Positions 42,234-43,169 of a DNA stretch of 43,169 nucleotides are shown piece by piece; the first letter of the stretch is position 1; every line of letters begins with the position of its first letter. The stretch is from DASXUX01 sp036504595. GTDB taxonomy: Bacteria > Planctomycetota > SZUA-567 > H5-PLA8. The position numbers and the translations under genes were made by a program. A model generated the notes under the pieces. The model searched no databases, was not told where the DNA came from, and saw only the letters and a list, made by a program, of their open reading frames with translations. Location: positions 1 through 43,169 of the forward strand of contig DASXUX010000099.1 of NCBI GenBank assembly GCA_036504595.1. Reading direction: 5' to 3'.

Positions 42234-43169
42234 ATGGCCAAGTATGCGTGCACGGTGCTGATTGCCGACGACGACAAGTACATTCGAGATGACCTAAGTG
42301 ATCTGTTAAAGGGAACCATCGAGGTCCTTCTGCTTGCGAGTACTGCTAAGGAAACGTGGCAAGCGATTAGCGAACATAAGCCGGACTTGGTGCTGTTGGA
42401 TATCAGGTTCCCCGATTGCACCGATCTGAGCCTGCTGAAGCGCATCAAGGAGGAGACCAGCGCTGACGTGATTGTCCTCACCAGCCAAACCGAAAACATC
42501 CCCCAGATCGTAAACGCGATCAAGCTGGGTGCGTTCGACTATGTTCCTAAACCCTTCACGGGCGCGGAACTGTTGAACCGCATCGAGAAGGCGCTTGGTC
42601 AGCGCGCGTTGCTCAAGTCTCGCGAGTATCTTCTGAACGAATTGGAGGCACAAAGCGGTTTAGGGTGTTTGATCGGTCGAAGCGCGGCCATGGAACAGGC
42701 GCGCCAGACAATCCGCCGGCTCGCGCAGACGGACGGTTGCGTATTGCTCCGCGGCGAGAGCGGAACGGGCAAGGAACTGGCCGCACGCGCGCTGCACTAT
42801 CTCAGCCGGCGGCGAAGTAATCCCTTCATTGTCGTCAACTGCGCGTCGATCCCGGAGGCCCTGGTCGAGTCCGTGTTTTTCGGGCATCGGCGGGGTGCTT
42901 TCACCGGGGCCGTGGAGAACATGAAGGGAAAATTCGAGGCTGCTGAGGACGGCACGTTGTTCTTAGATGAAATCGGCGACATGCCGCTAGCGCAGCAGGC
43001 ATCTTTGCTGCGCGTACTGGAATATAGACACTTTGTGCCGGTGGGTGAGACTCGCGAGCGGGAATGCAGGGCCCGGTTCGTCCTGGCGAGCAACCGCGAC
43101 CTGCGTGAGCGCGTCGACTCCGGCGCTTTCCGAGAAGACTTGTTCTACCGTATTAACGTCGCCGCGATC
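42234..43169 (+). CDS. NtrC-family sigma54-dependent response regulator (5' part, cut by window end)
   Basis: 312 codons are visible from ATG 42234, with GGGAGG at 42224-42229. The receiver domain spans 1-120: acidic pocket D12-D14 (IADDDKY), phospho-acceptor D56 (LVLLDIRF), T82 and K105 (VPKPF). The AAA+ sigma54-interaction domain follows from about 145: Walker A GESGTGKE (173-180), the sigma54-contacting GAFTGA loop (220-225, in FFGHRRGAFTGA, where Arg-Arg replaces the usual Glu-Lys), Walker B LFLDEIGD (D244, E245), then the arginine-finger region FREDLFYRINVA. It activates sigma54 promoters after phosphorylation by a partner kinase, which is not in the window. The C-terminal HTH would lie beyond the end. 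Confidence 0.95.
   Translation, partial: MAKYACTVLIADDDKYIRDDLSDLLKGTIEVLLLASTAKETWQAISEHKPDLVLLDIRFPDCTDLSLLKRIKEETSADVIVLTSQTENIPQIVNAIKLGAFDYVPKPFTGAELLNRIEKALGQRALLKSREYLLNELEAQSGLGCLIGRSAAMEQARQTIRRLAQTDGCVLLRGESGTGKELAARALHYLSRRRSNPFIVVNCASIPEALVESVFFGHRRGAFTGAVENMKGKFEAAEDGTLFLDEIGDMPLAQQASLLRVLEYRHFVPVGETRERECRARFVLASNRDLRERVDSGAFREDLFYRINVAAI

Overview
The window looks like accessory-rich chromosome from a GC-rich, Gram-negative-type bacterium, most likely of the Planctomycetota/Verrucomicrobiota/Lentisphaerota (PVC) group. This rests on giant secreted repeat proteins of SBBP-propeller, cadherin/Ig, RHS and S74-fibre type, Sec signal peptides on most large products, and clear Shine-Dalgarno sites. 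No rRNA, tRNA or marker gene is present, so the placement is an inference.

Layout. 1-327: a broken N-terminal fragment on the minus strand. 595-9720: a 3041-residue secreted protein of four tandem modules, each readable as a seven-bladed beta-propeller plus an Ig-like linker, followed by Ig/cadherin/MBG/PKD domains and a Lys-rich tail; a decayed copy of such a tail lies just downstream. About 10.1-13.6 kb: a Tn7/Mu-like transposable element with a DDE transposase, an ExeA/TniB-like ATPase and a DnaG-type zinc-finger protein. Repeated motifs lie at both ends, and the right-end array starts inside the last gene. 13.8-15.3 kb: a secreted TPR protein.

15.3-37.2 kb, mostly minus strand, is a polymorphic-toxin locus. 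In order of transcription it holds a 1865-residue S74 self-cleaving fibre protein, a 4059-residue secreted RHS/YD protein, a probable immunity gene abutting it, and a conserved small protein. Beyond an oppositely oriented GIY-YIG nuclease gene lies a second, displaced RHS tip that carries its own signal peptide, with its own abutting small gene. The displaced tip and the main RHS gene share 41 of 44 bases at the core/tip junction, which is what tip exchange by homologous recombination would use. A decayed second GIY-YIG copy lies beyond the second cassette, so two nuclease copies bracket it.

37.8-43.2 kb: a membrane glycosyltransferase-like protein, a HEAT-repeat protein, two very small ORFs (one of 57 aa well supported), a RadC-like protein with a C-terminal zinc ribbon, and, divergent from it across a repeat-rich promoter region, an NtrC-type response regulator cut by the window end.

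Best candidate for a less-described system: the RHS tip-cassette locus with its stand-alone secreted tip, EF-Tu-domain-2-like putative immunity protein and bracketing GIY-YIG copies. Second: the three-gene transposition module with a primase-type zinc finger.
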